DNA of 51,719 nt from UBA4844 sp050943255 (GCA_050943255.1 JBMNOV010000009.1:1-51719); one strand, 5' to 3'. Shown: positions 41,622 to 51,338, numbered from the stretch's first letter. Notes: generated by a model not told the origin, from the sequence alone. Numbers and translations: made by a program.

Positions 41622-42797
41622 TTGAGAAGTCTCAGGGATGCAGAGCTTGATGGAAAACGAGTTTTAATGAGGGTAGATTTTAATGTACCCACGGATAAAG
41701 AAGGTAAAATACTAGATGATGCGAAAATTATATCCGCACTTCCTAGTATCAAGCATATATTGGGAAATAACAGTAAACTCATACTTATGAGTCATCTGGG
41801 GCGGCCTAAAGGTAAAAGAGATGAAAAGTACAGTCTTAAGCCGGTAGCCTCTTATCTTGATAACTTGTTAAAGGCTTCGGTTAATATAGCTGAAGATTGT
41901 GTGGGCGATACGGTTAAAAAAAGAATTGAAAATATGAAAAATGGTGATGTGCTTTTATTGGAAAATCTACGGTTTCATCCTGAGGAAGAAGAAAACGATG
42001 CAGATTTCTCCAAAGAACTAGCTGCTCTAGGGGATGTTTATATAAATGATGCTTTCGGTACAGCTCACCGGGCACATGCTTCAACTGTAGGAATTACTGA
42101 TTATTTGCCTGCTTATGCAGGTTTTCTTATGGAAAACGAAGTGAAAATGCTTAGCCAGGTAATTAATTCACCTGAGCGTCCCCGCATGGCCATATTAGGC
42201 GGAGCCAAAGTAACTGACAAACTAGGTCTAATCAGCAATTTGTTAGATAAAATGGATGTTATTTTAATAGGGGGCGGTATGGCCAATACCTTTCTTAAGG
42301 CCAAAGGTAAGAATATTGGCCGTTCATTATATGAAAAGGACCTAGTTGCTGAAGCTGCAAGCCTTTTCGAAAAGGCCAGGCAGAAAAAAGTTAAGCTATT
42401 TATACCCATAGATGTAGTAATAACTGGGGAGATTGCAGAAAATGCTAAAGCTAATGTAGTAAACGTTGATGAAGTGCCTGATAATATGATGATTGTTGAC
42501 ATAGGTCCTAATACGTTAGAGCTATACCAAAAGGAAATTAGCCAGGCTAAAACTATAATTTGGAATGGGCCTATGGGTGTTTATGAATATGAACAATTTG
42601 CTGCTGGAAGTCTGGGAATTACACTTGCCCTAGCACATTCACCAGCCGTAAGCGTAATTGGTGGTGGCGACTCCGCTGTTATTGCCCACGATATGGGGCT
42701 AGAAGATAAAATAACCCATATATCAACCGGTGGCGGAGCTACCCTGGAATTTTTGGAGGGGATACAACTGCCAGGGGTACTAGCCTGTGGAGGTTAA
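41622..42797 (+). CDS. pgk: Pgk, phosphoglycerate kinase
   Basis: A 391-residue phosphoglycerate kinase, transferring phosphate from 1,3-bisphosphoglycerate to ADP. N-terminal substrate-binding motifs are RVDFNVP at about 18-24 and LMSHLGRPKG at about 55-64. The nucleotide side has GGAKVTDKLG and IGGGDSAVIAHDMGLEDKI. TTG 41622 follows GGAGG at 41609-41613 by eight bases. It is a stand-alone Pgk, not a Pgk-TpiA fusion. The intergenic gap to gap is 92 bases and has a small 7-bp inverted repeat (TCCTAAT/ATTAGGA, 41542-41579) that might be an RNA processing hairpin. Confidence 0.97.
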   Translation: MRSLRDAELDGKRVLMRVDFNVPTDKEGKILDDAKIISALPSIKHILGNNSKLILMSHLGRPKGKRDEKYSLKPVASYLDNLLKASVNIAEDCVGDTVKKRIENMKNGDVLLLENLRFHPEEEENDADFSKELAALGDVYINDAFGTAHRAHASTVGITDYLPAYAGFLMENEVKMLSQVINSPERPRMAILGGAKVTDKLGLISNLLDKMDVILIGGGMANTFLKAKGKNIGRSLYEKDLVAEAASLFEKARQKKVKLFIPIDVVITGEIAENAKANVVNVDEVPDNMMIVDIGPNTLELYQKEISQAKTIIWNGPMGVYEYEQFAAGSLGITLALAHSPAVSVIGGGDSAVIAHDMGLEDKITHISTGGGATLEFLEGIQLPGVLACGG

Positions 42798-42819
42798 GGT
42801 TAAAGGGGAGTGGTGTGTA

Positions 42820-43569
42820 ATGAGAACCCCACTAATAGTGGCTAACTGGAAGATGAATAAAAAAATAAAAGAAACCGAAAGTATGGTTAATGAACTATTA
42901 CCATTAGTCCGCGATGTAAGCGGTGTGGAAATAGTAATATGTCCTCCATTTACCAGCCTGCTGGCATTACGCCAAGGGATAGCAGGTTCAAAGCTTAAAA
43001 TAGGAGCGCAAAACCTTTTTTGGGAGAATAAAGGTGCTTATACCGGTGAAATATCTCCCGTAATGCTAGCTGATAGTGGCTGCAAATATGTAATTGTAGG
43101 ACACTCGGAAAGACGTCAGATAATGGGTGAAAACGATAATATAATCAACCGTAAGGTTAGGGCAGCCCTGGGGGCTGGGTTAATTCCTATTCTTTGTGTT
43201 GGGGAAACCTTGCAGGAACGAGAGAATAACAGGGCTCGGGAAATAGTAAAGGAACAGCTTTCCAGGGGCCTTAAAGATATAACATTTGCTCCGGGAAGCT
43301 TGGTTATAGCTTATGAGCCGGTATGGGCTATCGGTACCGGGGTTAATGCAGGTAGTGATGATGCTCAGGATATGATTGGATTTATTAGGAATTACCTCAT
43401 TCGGTCTTACTCGGCAGAGATAGCTGATTCAACTAGGATCTTGTATGGAGGTAGTGTTAACAAGGATAATATAGCAAAGTTCATGATCGAAGAGGATATA
43501 GATGGTGCATTAGTGGGCAGTGCCAGCCTACAGGCAGATTCATTTGCAGGTATTGTGAGGTATAAATAA
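42820..43569 (+). CDS. tpiA: TpiA, triosephosphate isomerase
   Basis: A 249-residue TIM barrel. The substrate-binding Lys is in ANWKMNK at about 7-13, the electrophilic His in VIVGHSERRQ at about 92-101, and the catalytic Glu in IAYEPVWAIGTG at about 164-175. The phosphate loop is RILYGGSVN. It interconverts dihydroxyacetone phosphate and glyceraldehyde-3-phosphate. ATG at 42820 follows AAAGGGGAG. The start codon comes 22 bases after the pgk stop. Confidence 0.97.
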   Translation: MRTPLIVANWKMNKKIKETESMVNELLPLVRDVSGVEIVICPPFTSLLALRQGIAGSKLKIGAQNLFWENKGAYTGEISPVMLADSGCKYVIVGHSERRQIMGENDNIINRKVRAALGAGLIPILCVGETLQERENNRAREIVKEQLSRGLKDITFAPGSLVIAYEPVWAIGTGVNAGSDDAQDMIGFIRNYLIRSYSAEIADSTRILYGGSVNKDNIAKFMIEEDIDGALVGSASLQADSFAGIVRYK

Positions 43570-43570
43570 A

Positions 43571-45121
43571 ATGGCTATAAAACCTGTTGTTTTAATGATT
43601 TTAGATGGATGGGGCCTGCGTGGCAAAGCTAAGGATAATGCAGTAACCCTGGCTAACCCGGTTAATTTTTATCGGTTGCAAAATAGATATCCTTCCACCT
43701 GTTTAAAATGTTCTGGGCTTCATGTAGGACTACCCCAAGAATTAATGGGAAATTCAGAAGTTGGGCATCTAAATATTGGCTCAGGCAGAATTGTATACCA
43801 GGAAATAACAAGGATAAGTAATGCTATCAAAGACGGTAGTTTATTTGATAATATTGAAATAAATGCAGCTATAGACTATGCGCAAAAAAATAATGGAAAT
43901 ATGCATTTAATGGGGCTCCTTTCTGATGGCGGAGTTCACAGCCATTTGGAACATCTTTATGCCCTATTAGCATTATGCCGGGATAAAGGACTAGCTCATG
44001 TATATGTACATGCCTTTCTTGATGGCCGTGATGTTAATCCTAAAAGTGCCGGCGAATATGTAATAGCATTGGAAAAAGAAATGAAACGACTAGGTATAGG
44101 TCAAATTGCTTCCCTGTCAGGGCGTTATTATGCTATGGATCGTGATAACCACTGGGATCGTATTGCCCGGGCTTATGATGCTATGGTTAATGGCGAAGGA
44201 CTTAAAGCGGCAAATCCGTATGCAGCTATTGAAAATAGTTACCAGGCCAGGGTTACTGATGAATTTGTCGAACCCGTAGTTATAGTTGATGATAGGGGTA
44301 ATCCCCTGACTACTATTAAAGACGGGGATGGGATTATATTTTTTAACTTCCGGGCCGATCGTGCTCGTCAAATAACCCGTGCATTTACAGAACCAGTAAT
44401 GAATAATTTCGAGCGGAAGATATGGCCGCAAACCTATTTTGTTTGTATGACCCAGTATGATGCTACTATTAAAGCACCAGCAGCTTTTCATCCTCAGAAC
44501 CTGGATAAAACGCTGGGAGCAATACTAGCAGAATATCATAAACGTCAATTAAGGATAGCGGAAACAGAAAAATATGCCCATGTAACCTTCTTTTTTAATG
44601 GAGGGGTGGAAGAACCAAATCCTGGTGAAGATCGTGTTTTAATTCCGTCTCCCAATGTAGCTACATATAATTTACAACCGGAGATGAGTGCTCGTGAATT
44701 AACCGCCCGGGTACTGGAGGAAATTAGAAAAGACTTTTATGATGTAATAATTATAAATTTCGCTAATCCGGATATGGTAGGACATACCGGCGTATTGGAT
44801 GCGGCAGTAAAGGCAGTTAAAACAGTTGATGAATGTATGGCCCAGATAGTTGGTGAAGTACTAGACAGGCAAGGTTGTGTACTTATCACAGCCGATCATG
44901 GTAATTGTGAGGTAATGCTTTGCCCGCAAACTGGAAGCCCTCATACCGCACATACTACTGAGAAAGTACCATTTATCCTGGTAGGTGATAAATTCATTGG
45001 GCAGAGACTACGTGAGGATGCCTCACTCCGAGATATAGCACCTACAATTTTAAATTTGTTAGATATTCCTGTACCTGAAGAAATGACAGGAAAACCACTG
45101 ATTGAATTATGTCAGTCGTGA
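43571..45121 (+). CDS. gpmI: GpmI, cofactor-independent phosphoglycerate mutase
   Basis: A 516-residue alkaline-phosphatase-fold enzyme that moves phosphate between C3 and C2 of glycerate, using two Mn ions. The metal and nucleophile residues are seen in LMILDGWGLRG at the start, in GNSEVGHLNIGSGRI (phosphoserine about S62), in FLDGRDVNPKS, and in ITADHGNCE with PHTAHTTEKVPF near the C-terminus. Length is typical. The start is one base after the tpiA stop; GAGGT inside tpiA serves as ribosome site. No 2,3-bisphosphoglycerate-dependent mutase is in the window. Confidence 0.97.
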   Translation: MAIKPVVLMILDGWGLRGKAKDNAVTLANPVNFYRLQNRYPSTCLKCSGLHVGLPQELMGNSEVGHLNIGSGRIVYQEITRISNAIKDGSLFDNIEINAAIDYAQKNNGNMHLMGLLSDGGVHSHLEHLYALLALCRDKGLAHVYVHAFLDGRDVNPKSAGEYVIALEKEMKRLGIGQIASLSGRYYAMDRDNHWDRIARAYDAMVNGEGLKAANPYAAIENSYQARVTDEFVEPVVIVDDRGNPLTTIKDGDGIIFFNFRADRARQITRAFTEPVMNNFERKIWPQTYFVCMTQYDATIKAPAAFHPQNLDKTLGAILAEYHKRQLRIAETEKYAHVTFFFNGGVEEPNPGEDRVLIPSPNVATYNLQPEMSARELTARVLEEIRKDFYDVIIINFANPDMVGHTGVLDAAVKAVKTVDECMAQIVGEVLDRQGCVLITADHGNCEVMLCPQTGSPHTAHTTEKVPFILVGDKFIGQRLREDASLRDIAPTILNLLDIPVPEEMTGKPLIELCQS

Positions 45122-45243
45122 AAGGGCAAGAAAACTAGCGTTCTTCGGTTATAATTAAATACTCATAAAAAGGGTTATTCATTAGTGTGGGCAATAGGAT
45201 GCTTTCTTAAAAATAATTGAAAAGACTTGGAGGTATTATTAAG

Positions 45244-46530
45244 ATGACTGTAATTATTGATCTTTACGGACGTGAAGTATTAGATTCACGTGGTAATCCT
45301 ACTGTAGAAGTTGAAGTAATACTTGAAGATGGGACTACGGGAAGGGCTATTGTACCTTCAGGTGCATCTACTGGTGCCCATGAAGCGGTAGAGCTGCGTG
45401 ATGGGGATAAAGAGCGGTATAACGGTAAAGGAGTGCTAAATGCTGTTGAAAACGTTAATACGGTAATTGCTCCCGAAATTTTAGGAATGGATTGCACCCA
45501 TCAGGTAGATATTGACACTCTAATGATAGAATTAGACGGTACTCCCAATAAAGGTAACCTGGGGGCTAATGCTATATTAGGCGTATCTTTGGCCGTGGCT
45601 CGGGCTGCCGCTAATTATCTTAGATTACCGCTATACCAGTATATTGGAGGAATAAATGCCAGAGAGTTGCCGGTCCCTATGATGAATATTTTAAATGGCG
45701 GAAAACATGCTGATAATAATGTAGATATCCAAGAGTTTATGATAATACCAAGTGGAGCACCTTCTTTTGCTGAGGGATTACGTATGGGAGTTGAAGTATA
45801 CCATAGCCTTAAGAAAGTTCTTAATAGCAAAGGATTAGCAACTGCAGTTGGGGATGAAGGTGGTTTTGCCCCTAATTTACCTTCCAACGAAGCTGCTATT
45901 GAGGTAATTCTGGAAGCTATTGCCGAAGCTGGTTACCAGGCAGGGAAAGACATTTACCTAGGCCTGGATGTTGCGGCTACTGAGCTTTTTAGAGATGGCA
46001 AATACCATCTAACCAGCAGTCAGCAGGTATTATCTTCCCAGGGGATAGTAGATTTTTATGCTCAACTGGTAGATAAGTATCCAGTAATATCGATTGAAGA
46101 TGGTTTAGCTGAAGACGATTGGGATGGTTGGAAAATGCTGACCGACTGTATAGGACAAAAGGTGCAATTGGTGGGAGATGATCTTTTTGTAACGAATACC
46201 GAGAGACTGGCTAAGGGGATAAAATTAGGGGTATGTAATAGTATATTAATAAAAGTAAACCAAATTGGTACCCTTACTGAAACCCTTGATACAATTGAAA
46301 TGGCCCGCAAGGCAGGCTATACTTGTGTAATCTCGCATCGTTCAGGCGAAACCGAGGATGCAACTATCGCTGATATCGCAGTTGCTACTAACAGTGGACA
46401 AATAAAAACTGGAGCTCCGGCTCGAACTGATCGGGTAGCCAAGTACAACCAGTTGCTGCGGATTGAAGAAGAATTAGATGAGTATGCTATATACCGGGGA
46501 ATTAAAACCTTTTACAATTTGAAGAAATGA
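45244..46530 (+). CDS. eno: Eno, enolase
   Basis: A 428-residue enolase that dehydrates 2-phosphoglycerate to phosphoenolpyruvate. Motifs are EVLDSRGNPTVEVEV near the start, SGASTGAHEAVELRDGD (substrate loop), DGTPNKGNLGANAILGVS, GDEGGFAPN, the catalytic-base Lys in ILIKVNQIGTLTET, and SHRSGETEDATIADIAVAT. Mg ligands D/E/D fit the SIEDGL and VGDDL stretches. The ATG at 45244 gives the normal length; an upstream TTG is unneeded. It closes the lower glycolysis cluster, and 97 bases later secG starts. Confidence 0.98.
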   Translation: MTVIIDLYGREVLDSRGNPTVEVEVILEDGTTGRAIVPSGASTGAHEAVELRDGDKERYNGKGVLNAVENVNTVIAPEILGMDCTHQVDIDTLMIELDGTPNKGNLGANAILGVSLAVARAAANYLRLPLYQYIGGINARELPVPMMNILNGGKHADNNVDIQEFMIIPSGAPSFAEGLRMGVEVYHSLKKVLNSKGLATAVGDEGGFAPNLPSNEAAIEVILEAIAEAGYQAGKDIYLGLDVAATELFRDGKYHLTSSQQVLSSQGIVDFYAQLVDKYPVISIEDGLAEDDWDGWKMLTDCIGQKVQLVGDDLFVTNTERLAKGIKLGVCNSILIKVNQIGTLTETLDTIEMARKAGYTCVISHRSGETEDATIADIAVATNSGQIKTGAPARTDRVAKYNQLLRIEEELDEYAIYRGIKTFYNLKK

Positions 46531-46627
46531 AGCTAGTATTTTGTTTTCCATCCTTTTATGATAAAATATACTCGATTTAGCTCGTGCTGGATAAGCGCAC
46601 TAATAGCGTATAAATGGAGGTGGAATA

Positions 46628-46858
46628 TTGCTTAGTACAATTTTACTAATATTTCAAGTTATATTTGCTTTAGGTTTAATCGCAACTATTCTTTTACAAT
46701 CAGGGAAAAGTGCAGGATTATCAGGTAGTATTGCCGGTGGTGGAGAAGCTATTTTTGGTAAGAAAAAGGGTCTTGACGATTTACTTAGCAAAATAACTGC
46801 ATATGAATGTGCTATTTTTATGTTAATAACCTTGGCATTAGCAATAGTTAATCAATAA
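46628..46858 (+). CDS. secG: SecG, translocase subunit
   Basis: A 76-residue SecG with two membrane segments at about 2-24 and 52-74, and the conserved polar loop (LQSGKSAGLSGSIAGGGEAI followed by FGKKKG). It assists SecA cycling at the SecYE channel. It starts with TTG after GGAGGTGG. A terminator follows. The same neighbour set (eno-secG-est-rnr-smpB) is found in Bacillus. Confidence 0.95.
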   Translation: MLSTILLIFQVIFALGLIATILLQSGKSAGLSGSIAGGGEAIFGKKKGLDDLLSKITAYECAIFMLITLALAIVNQ

Positions 46859-46871
46859 AGTATTAAGAATT

Positions 46872-46903
46872 AGGCTGCCTGATCACTTCTGGCAGCTTTT
46901 TTT
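46872..46903 (+). terminator. intrinsic terminator after secG
   Basis: GCTGCC at 46874-46879 pairs with GGCAGC at 46891-46896, with an outer A-T pair, followed by seven T. Confidence 0.9.
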
Positions 46904-46928
46904 ATTTTAAAAAAGTTAGGATATCAAA

Positions 46929-47672
46929 ATGAAACATATAAATCCATCTGCCGAATCTTTTATATTAAGTGGTAGCAAAGATATAGCATTGCTTTTTTTG
47001 CATGGTTTTACAGCTTCTCCTTCGGAGCTTTATCCTACTGCCCGGCTAATTCACGAGCTGAGCGGATTGACTATCTGCGCACCATTATTACCTGGACATG
47101 GCTTAACCCCTGATGAACTCAACCAGTACAGCTGGGAGCAGTGGTATGGTGCAGTTGAGAGAGAAATAATATCTTTAAAGCAAAGTAACCGGCAGGTTTT
47201 TATAGGAGGGTTATCGATGGGAGCATTATTGAGCCTGCACGCTGCTCGCTGTATACCAGGTCTTAAGGGAGCTATTGCAATTAATGCACCTATTTACTAC
47301 CATACTCCCATGTTAACGGCAATAAGCTCATTGATAGGGTGGATTAAGCCGTTTTATCCTAAAAAAACCAGTATGGTTTCACAAAAACTGAAGGATAAAG
47401 GACGTTTTGCCTACGATGTTATTCCGGTTAAAGCCTTTGGCAGTCTTGACCAGCTGCGTAAAGAGGTGATAAATGAAGTTGCAGGTATAAAAATACCAGT
47501 CCTATTAATCCAATCACTTCAGGATGAATCAGTGCAGGCTTGCGGTACATACTATTTGCGGGAAAGGATACCCAAAAGCCAGTTATTAGAACTTTCCCAT
47601 TCTGGCCATATTGCCACTATGGGGGAGGAAGTCGAAAAAATTGCCCAGGCAATAGTCAAGTTTATAATTTAA
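46929..47672 (+). CDS. alpha/beta-hydrolase carboxylesterase (Est30 type)
   Basis: A 247-residue cytoplasmic esterase. The oxyanion-hole region LLFLHGFTASPSE is at about 21-33, the nucleophile Ser in GGLSMGALLS at about 96, the Asp in LLIQSLQDESV near 197, and the His in LSHSGHIATMG near 226. The set matches the carboxylesterase next to secG and rnr in Bacillus and Geobacillus (Est30), which hydrolyses short acyl esters; the natural substrate is unknown. No signal peptide is present. The gene follows a terminator, and only a weak AGGA-like site lies before the ATG. Confidence 0.9.
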   Translation: MKHINPSAESFILSGSKDIALLFLHGFTASPSELYPTARLIHELSGLTICAPLLPGHGLTPDELNQYSWEQWYGAVEREIISLKQSNRQVFIGGLSMGALLSLHAARCIPGLKGAIAINAPIYYHTPMLTAISSLIGWIKPFYPKKTSMVSQKLKDKGRFAYDVIPVKAFGSLDQLRKEVINEVAGIKIPVLLIQSLQDESVQACGTYYLRERIPKSQLLELSHSGHIATMGEEVEKIAQAIVKFII

Positions 47673-47814
47673 TCAACAAGAAAAAAGTACTAAATTTTCA
47701 TGGAATATGCCGGATTAAGAATGAAAATTAAATTGTTGAAATGTTTAGGAATTTAAATCTTAAAATTATAATTTATAGAGTTCAAACAATACTAAAAGGC
47801 AGGAGGCAAAAACA

Positions 47815-48366
47815 ATGTTAAGAGAAGAAGCAATAACCTTACTTAAGCATTATGTTCATAACGAGAACTTAATTAACCATTCCCTGGCGGTAGAGGCAAT
47901 TATGAAGGGTTTGGCTCAGAGACTGGGGGAAGATGAGGAAAAATATGCTCTGGCCGGGCTTTTGCATGATATTGATTATGACTTCACCGCTGAAGATGTT
48001 GAAGCTCATTCGTTAAAAGGGGCACAGATCTTGGGAGAACATGGACTTCCTGCTGATATAGTATATGCAGTAAAGGTTCATAATGAGGCCCATGGTCTGG
48101 AGCGTAAGACGACCCTAGATAAAGCACTTTTTGCTACTGATCCGGTTAGCGGTTTTATTACGGCAGCAGCACTGGTGCGACCTGATAAAAGCCTGGCCGG
48201 GGTTGAGCTAAAATCTCTTAAAAAGCGATTTAAGGAAAAAGCCTTTGCCCGGGGAGCGAGCCGGGAAAAGATGGCTACTTGTACGAAACTTGGTCTGGAA
48301 CTGGAGGAATTTTTGGCTATTGCTCTGGCAAGTATGAAAACAATTGCATCTGATATAGGCTTATAG
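47815..48366 (+). CDS. HD-domain phosphohydrolase
   Basis: A 183-residue HD-superfamily protein. Metal ligands are seen as the His in INHSLAVEAI (about 22), the HD pair in AGLLHDIDYDF (about 51-52), and a distal His/Asp in the helical second half (KVHNEAHGLERKTTLDKALF, ATDPVSGF). HDIG-type relatives act on nucleotides or phosphoesters; this one cannot be assigned a substrate. GGCAGGAGG precedes the ATG. The 142 bases before it hold no gene that I can support. It sits between an esterase and rnr. Confidence 0.85.
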   Translation: MLREEAITLLKHYVHNENLINHSLAVEAIMKGLAQRLGEDEEKYALAGLLHDIDYDFTAEDVEAHSLKGAQILGEHGLPADIVYAVKVHNEAHGLERKTTLDKALFATDPVSGFITAAALVRPDKSLAGVELKSLKKRFKEKAFARGASREKMATCTKLGLELEEFLAIALASMKTIASDIGL

Positions 48367-48421
48367 AGATCAATATCTGGGAATAATATAAACTAAACAA
48401 AACGAGGTTTAAGGAGGATTT

Positions 48422-50530
48422 ATGGTCACCAGTAATGGAATTCTAGAGTACATGCGCCAGGAAAGCTACCGGCCTTTAAGTTATTATGAACTCAAAGATG
48501 TTTTGGGGATTATTGACGAAGATGAGAATAAATTTAATAAAGTACTAGGACGTCTAGAAAAAGACGGTGAAATAGTTAAAACAAGGAAGAACAAGTATGG
48601 GCTGCCCGAAAAGATGAACCTTATCCGGGGGACCCTAAGACTTAGCCAGCGGGGTTATGGCATACTGGTACCGGATGACGCCACTTTTCCTGAAGTATTT
48701 GTATATAGTGGCGGACTTAATGGTGCCATGCATAGCGACAAAGTAATGGTAAGATTGAGTGCGCGTTCTAGTGGTGGCCAACGGGCCGAGGGTGAGGTAA
48801 TACGGGTAATTAAACGGGCAAATAAGCAGCTTGTAGGTACTTATGAAAGAGGGAAAAAGATGGGGCGGGTAATACCAGATGATGACCGCCATTTTTATCC
48901 GGTTTATGTGCGCCCGTTAAGGAAAATAGCAGTCAAAGATGGAGATAAGGTATTAGTAAATATAATCTCGTGGCCTGACCGGGATCGGGTATTAGAGGGA
49001 AAGATTGCCGAGGTGCTAGGGCATAAGGGTGATCCTGGCTTGGACTTGCAGGTAGTTATCAAGAAACATGGCTTAAGGACTGATTTTCCTGCAGCTGTAC
49101 TTGAAGAAGCCCGTAATGTGGCGCAACCGGTTACGAGTGATGATTTAAAACAACGCCGCGACTTAAGGGACATACCCATGGTTACTATAGATGGGGAGGA
49201 CGCTAAGGATCTGGATGATGCTGTTTCTATTGAGAGGATCCCCGAAGGTTACAGGTTAGGAGTTCACATTGCTGATGTTTCCCATTATGTTAGAGAGGAT
49301 AGCCGGCTTGACCGGGAGGCTTTTGCCCGTGCTACCAGTGTCTATTTAATAGATAAAGTATTGCCTATGCTTCCGCCTGAGCTTTCCAATAATATTTGCA
49401 GTCTTGAGGCTAAAAAGGATAGATTAGCGATAAGCTGCATCATGGATATAAATAATGAAGGGGTAGTTATAAATTACGATATTACCAAATCAGTAATTAA
49501 CATTAATGAGCGTATGACCTATACTGCAGTCAACAGTATTTTGGTGAATGATGACCAAGAAGAAAAGGCGAGGTATCAGGAATTATTAGATGATTTTTAC
49601 CTGATGAAGGAACTTTCTGATATCCTAAGGGCCAGGCGAATTAAGCAGGGTAGCCTTGATTTTGATTTTCCTGAATCTAAGGTGCTAGTTGATGAGAAAG
49701 GTTTTCCGGTTGATATTAAACGCCTAGAGCGTGGCCCTGGAGAAATGCTAATTGAAGATTTTATGATCACGGCAAATGAGGTTATTGCCGAACATATGTA
49801 TTGGCAGCAGATTCCAATCCTTTACCGGGTTCACGAAAAACCAGATGAAGAATCAATAACCAAATTAAACCTGGTATTGGGCGGTTTTGGCCGTAAAATT
49901 ACCACTAATAAGATAGAGCCTTATGTTTATCAAAAGATACTTCAAGGGATTAAAGATAAGCCCGAGGAGCAGATGCTATCAATACTATTACTTCGTTCGA
50001 TGAAACATGCACGTTATGCTCCGGAAGCATTGGGGCATTTTGGCCTAGCCTCAAAGTACTACTGCCACTTTACCAGCCCCATTCGCCGATACCCTGATTT
50101 AATCGTACACCGGGTTTTAACTGCGCTCCTGGAAGGTAAAATAAATACTAAAAAACGCGCTGGCTTAGAAAGGAAAATGATCCAGTATGGGGAACATTGC
50201 ACTATACAGGAAATTAAGGCCGAGGAAGCGGAAAGAGAATTAGTTGATATTAAAAAGGCTCAATACATGAAACAGTATGTAGGGGAAGAATTCACTGCGC
50301 GGATCTCGTCTATCTTGTCTTTTGGCTTTTTTGTACAATTGGATAACACGGTTGAAGGTCTAGTGCACATTTCCAGTATTACCGATGACTATTATGAGTT
50401 TAATGACCGCAATTATACCTTGGTAGGAAGACATGGGGGGCGAAAGTTTGCTATCGGTGATCAGGTACGGGTACAATTGGTGCGAGTTGAAGTAGATGAA
50501 GCTAAAATTGATTTTGAACTAGTAGATTAA
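48422..50530 (+). CDS. rnr: RNase R, 3'-5' exoribonuclease
   Basis: A 702-residue RNase R of the RNB family. An N-terminal winged-helix region (residues 1-65) is followed by cold-shock domains (about 68-215), the catalytic RNB core with TIDGEDAKDLDDAVSIERIP at about 258-277 (the Mg-binding Asp cluster), and a C-terminal S1 domain at about 620-700 (VGEEFTARISSILSFGFFVQ). It degrades structured RNA and, with SmpB/tmRNA, mRNA from stalled ribosomes. AAGGAGG precedes the ATG. The next genes, smpB and ssrA, act in the same pathway, but a 98-bp palindromic element lies between rnr and smpB. Confidence 0.97.
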   Translation: MVTSNGILEYMRQESYRPLSYYELKDVLGIIDEDENKFNKVLGRLEKDGEIVKTRKNKYGLPEKMNLIRGTLRLSQRGYGILVPDDATFPEVFVYSGGLNGAMHSDKVMVRLSARSSGGQRAEGEVIRVIKRANKQLVGTYERGKKMGRVIPDDDRHFYPVYVRPLRKIAVKDGDKVLVNIISWPDRDRVLEGKIAEVLGHKGDPGLDLQVVIKKHGLRTDFPAAVLEEARNVAQPVTSDDLKQRRDLRDIPMVTIDGEDAKDLDDAVSIERIPEGYRLGVHIADVSHYVREDSRLDREAFARATSVYLIDKVLPMLPPELSNNICSLEAKKDRLAISCIMDINNEGVVINYDITKSVININERMTYTAVNSILVNDDQEEKARYQELLDDFYLMKELSDILRARRIKQGSLDFDFPESKVLVDEKGFPVDIKRLERGPGEMLIEDFMITANEVIAEHMYWQQIPILYRVHEKPDEESITKLNLVLGGFGRKITTNKIEPYVYQKILQGIKDKPEEQMLSILLLRSMKHARYAPEALGHFGLASKYYCHFTSPIRRYPDLIVHRVLTALLEGKINTKKRAGLERKMIQYGEHCTIQEIKAEEAERELVDIKKAQYMKQYVGEEFTARISSILSFGFFVQLDNTVEGLVHISSITDDYYEFNDRNYTLVGRHGGRKFAIGDQVRVQLVRVEVDEAKIDFELVD

Positions 50531-50535
50531 TTGGA

Positions 50536-50633
50536 AAGCCAAGGGGACGGTTCTTGCGGTTCGTCGCTACTGTTCTTGCGATTGTATCAATTAACAAGCT
50601 AACGACGAACCGCAAGAACCGTCCCCTTGGCTT
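50536..50633. repeat. 98-bp intergenic palindromic element (rnr/smpB)
   Basis: Perfect inverted arms of 31 bases, 50536-50566 and 50603-50633, enclose a 36-base centre. The arm contains GGGGACGGTTCTTGCGG; GTTCTTGCG recurs in the centre at 50572-50580. There is no reading frame and no T run. Motifs around GGGGACGGTTCT are, from memory, frequent in dispersed REP-like or MITE-like elements of Firmicutes. It differs from the AATAGAC elements A-C. Confidence 0.85.
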
Positions 50634-50749
50634 CGTCTTGACCAATAACCAGGTATAAGTTATAATCTAGTTGCAGAATAAATGAAGTTAAAGCCCTGGC
50701 CTTGGATTGAGCAATCTAGGCGAGGGTTATTTTATCGGGGTGCTATTAA

Positions 50750-51223
50750 ATGGCTAAGCAAAAGGGTATCAAACCGGTGGTTGACAATCGCAAGGCGCGG
50801 CACAACTACCATATAAAAGAAAGTATGGAAGCAGGGCTTGTTCTCGTAGGGACTGAGGTCAAATCCCTGCGTATGGGCAAAGGTAACCTGCAGGATGCCT
50901 ATGCTAATGTTAAAGATGGGGAGGTCTGGGTGAATAATTTTCACATTAGTCCCTATGACAAAGGTAATCGCTTTAACCATGATCCCCTCAGACCTAAAAA
51001 ACTTTTGCTTAACCGCAGGGAAATAGACTATCTGCTGGGAATGCAGAAGGAAAAAGGTTGTACTCTGATACCGCTGAAGATTTATTTTAAAAATGGTCGG
51101 GCTAAAATGGAAATAGCTGTGGCCGTAGGTAAAAAACTCTATGATAAGCGTGAGGATATTGCTTCCCGTGATGCCAAAAGGGACATCGATCGGGCAATAA
51201 AAGAACGCAGCCGCATTTTCTAA
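50750..51223 (+). CDS. smpB: SmpB, tmRNA-binding protein
   Basis: A 157-residue SmpB. The beta-barrel core shows NRKARHNYHIKESMEAGLVL and VGTEVKSLRMGKGNLQDAYA, then ISPYDKGNRFNHDPLRPKKL. The C-terminal basic tail with YDKREDIASRDAKRDIDRAI enters the mRNA channel of the stalled ribosome. SmpB holds tmRNA in the A site to start trans-translation. The ATG at 50750 gives the normal length, with only a weak ribosome site upstream. ssrA follows 115 bases downstream, with its own promoter. Confidence 0.97.
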   Translation: MAKQKGIKPVVDNRKARHNYHIKESMEAGLVLVGTEVKSLRMGKGNLQDAYANVKDGEVWVNNFHISPYDKGNRFNHDPLRPKKLLLNRREIDYLLGMQKEKGCTLIPLKIYFKNGRAKMEIAVAVGKKLYDKREDIASRDAKRDIDRAIKERSRIF

Positions 51224-51248
51224 AATAAGTTAAGGTATAATCTTTACA

Positions 51249-51277
51249 TTGACAAAAACACACTATGACATTATTAT
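51249..51277 (+). promoter_or_regulatory. promoter of ssrA (tmRNA)
   Basis: A perfect -35 TTGACA at 51249-51254 and TATTAT at 51272-51277 are separated by 17 bases. Transcription would begin near 51284, about 55 bases before the mature tmRNA 5' end, to be trimmed by RNase P. Confidence 0.8.
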
Positions 51278-51338
51278 GACATGTACACTCATTTATTCTC
51301 TATAGAATATTACGCAGTTACCATATAACAACTAATAT

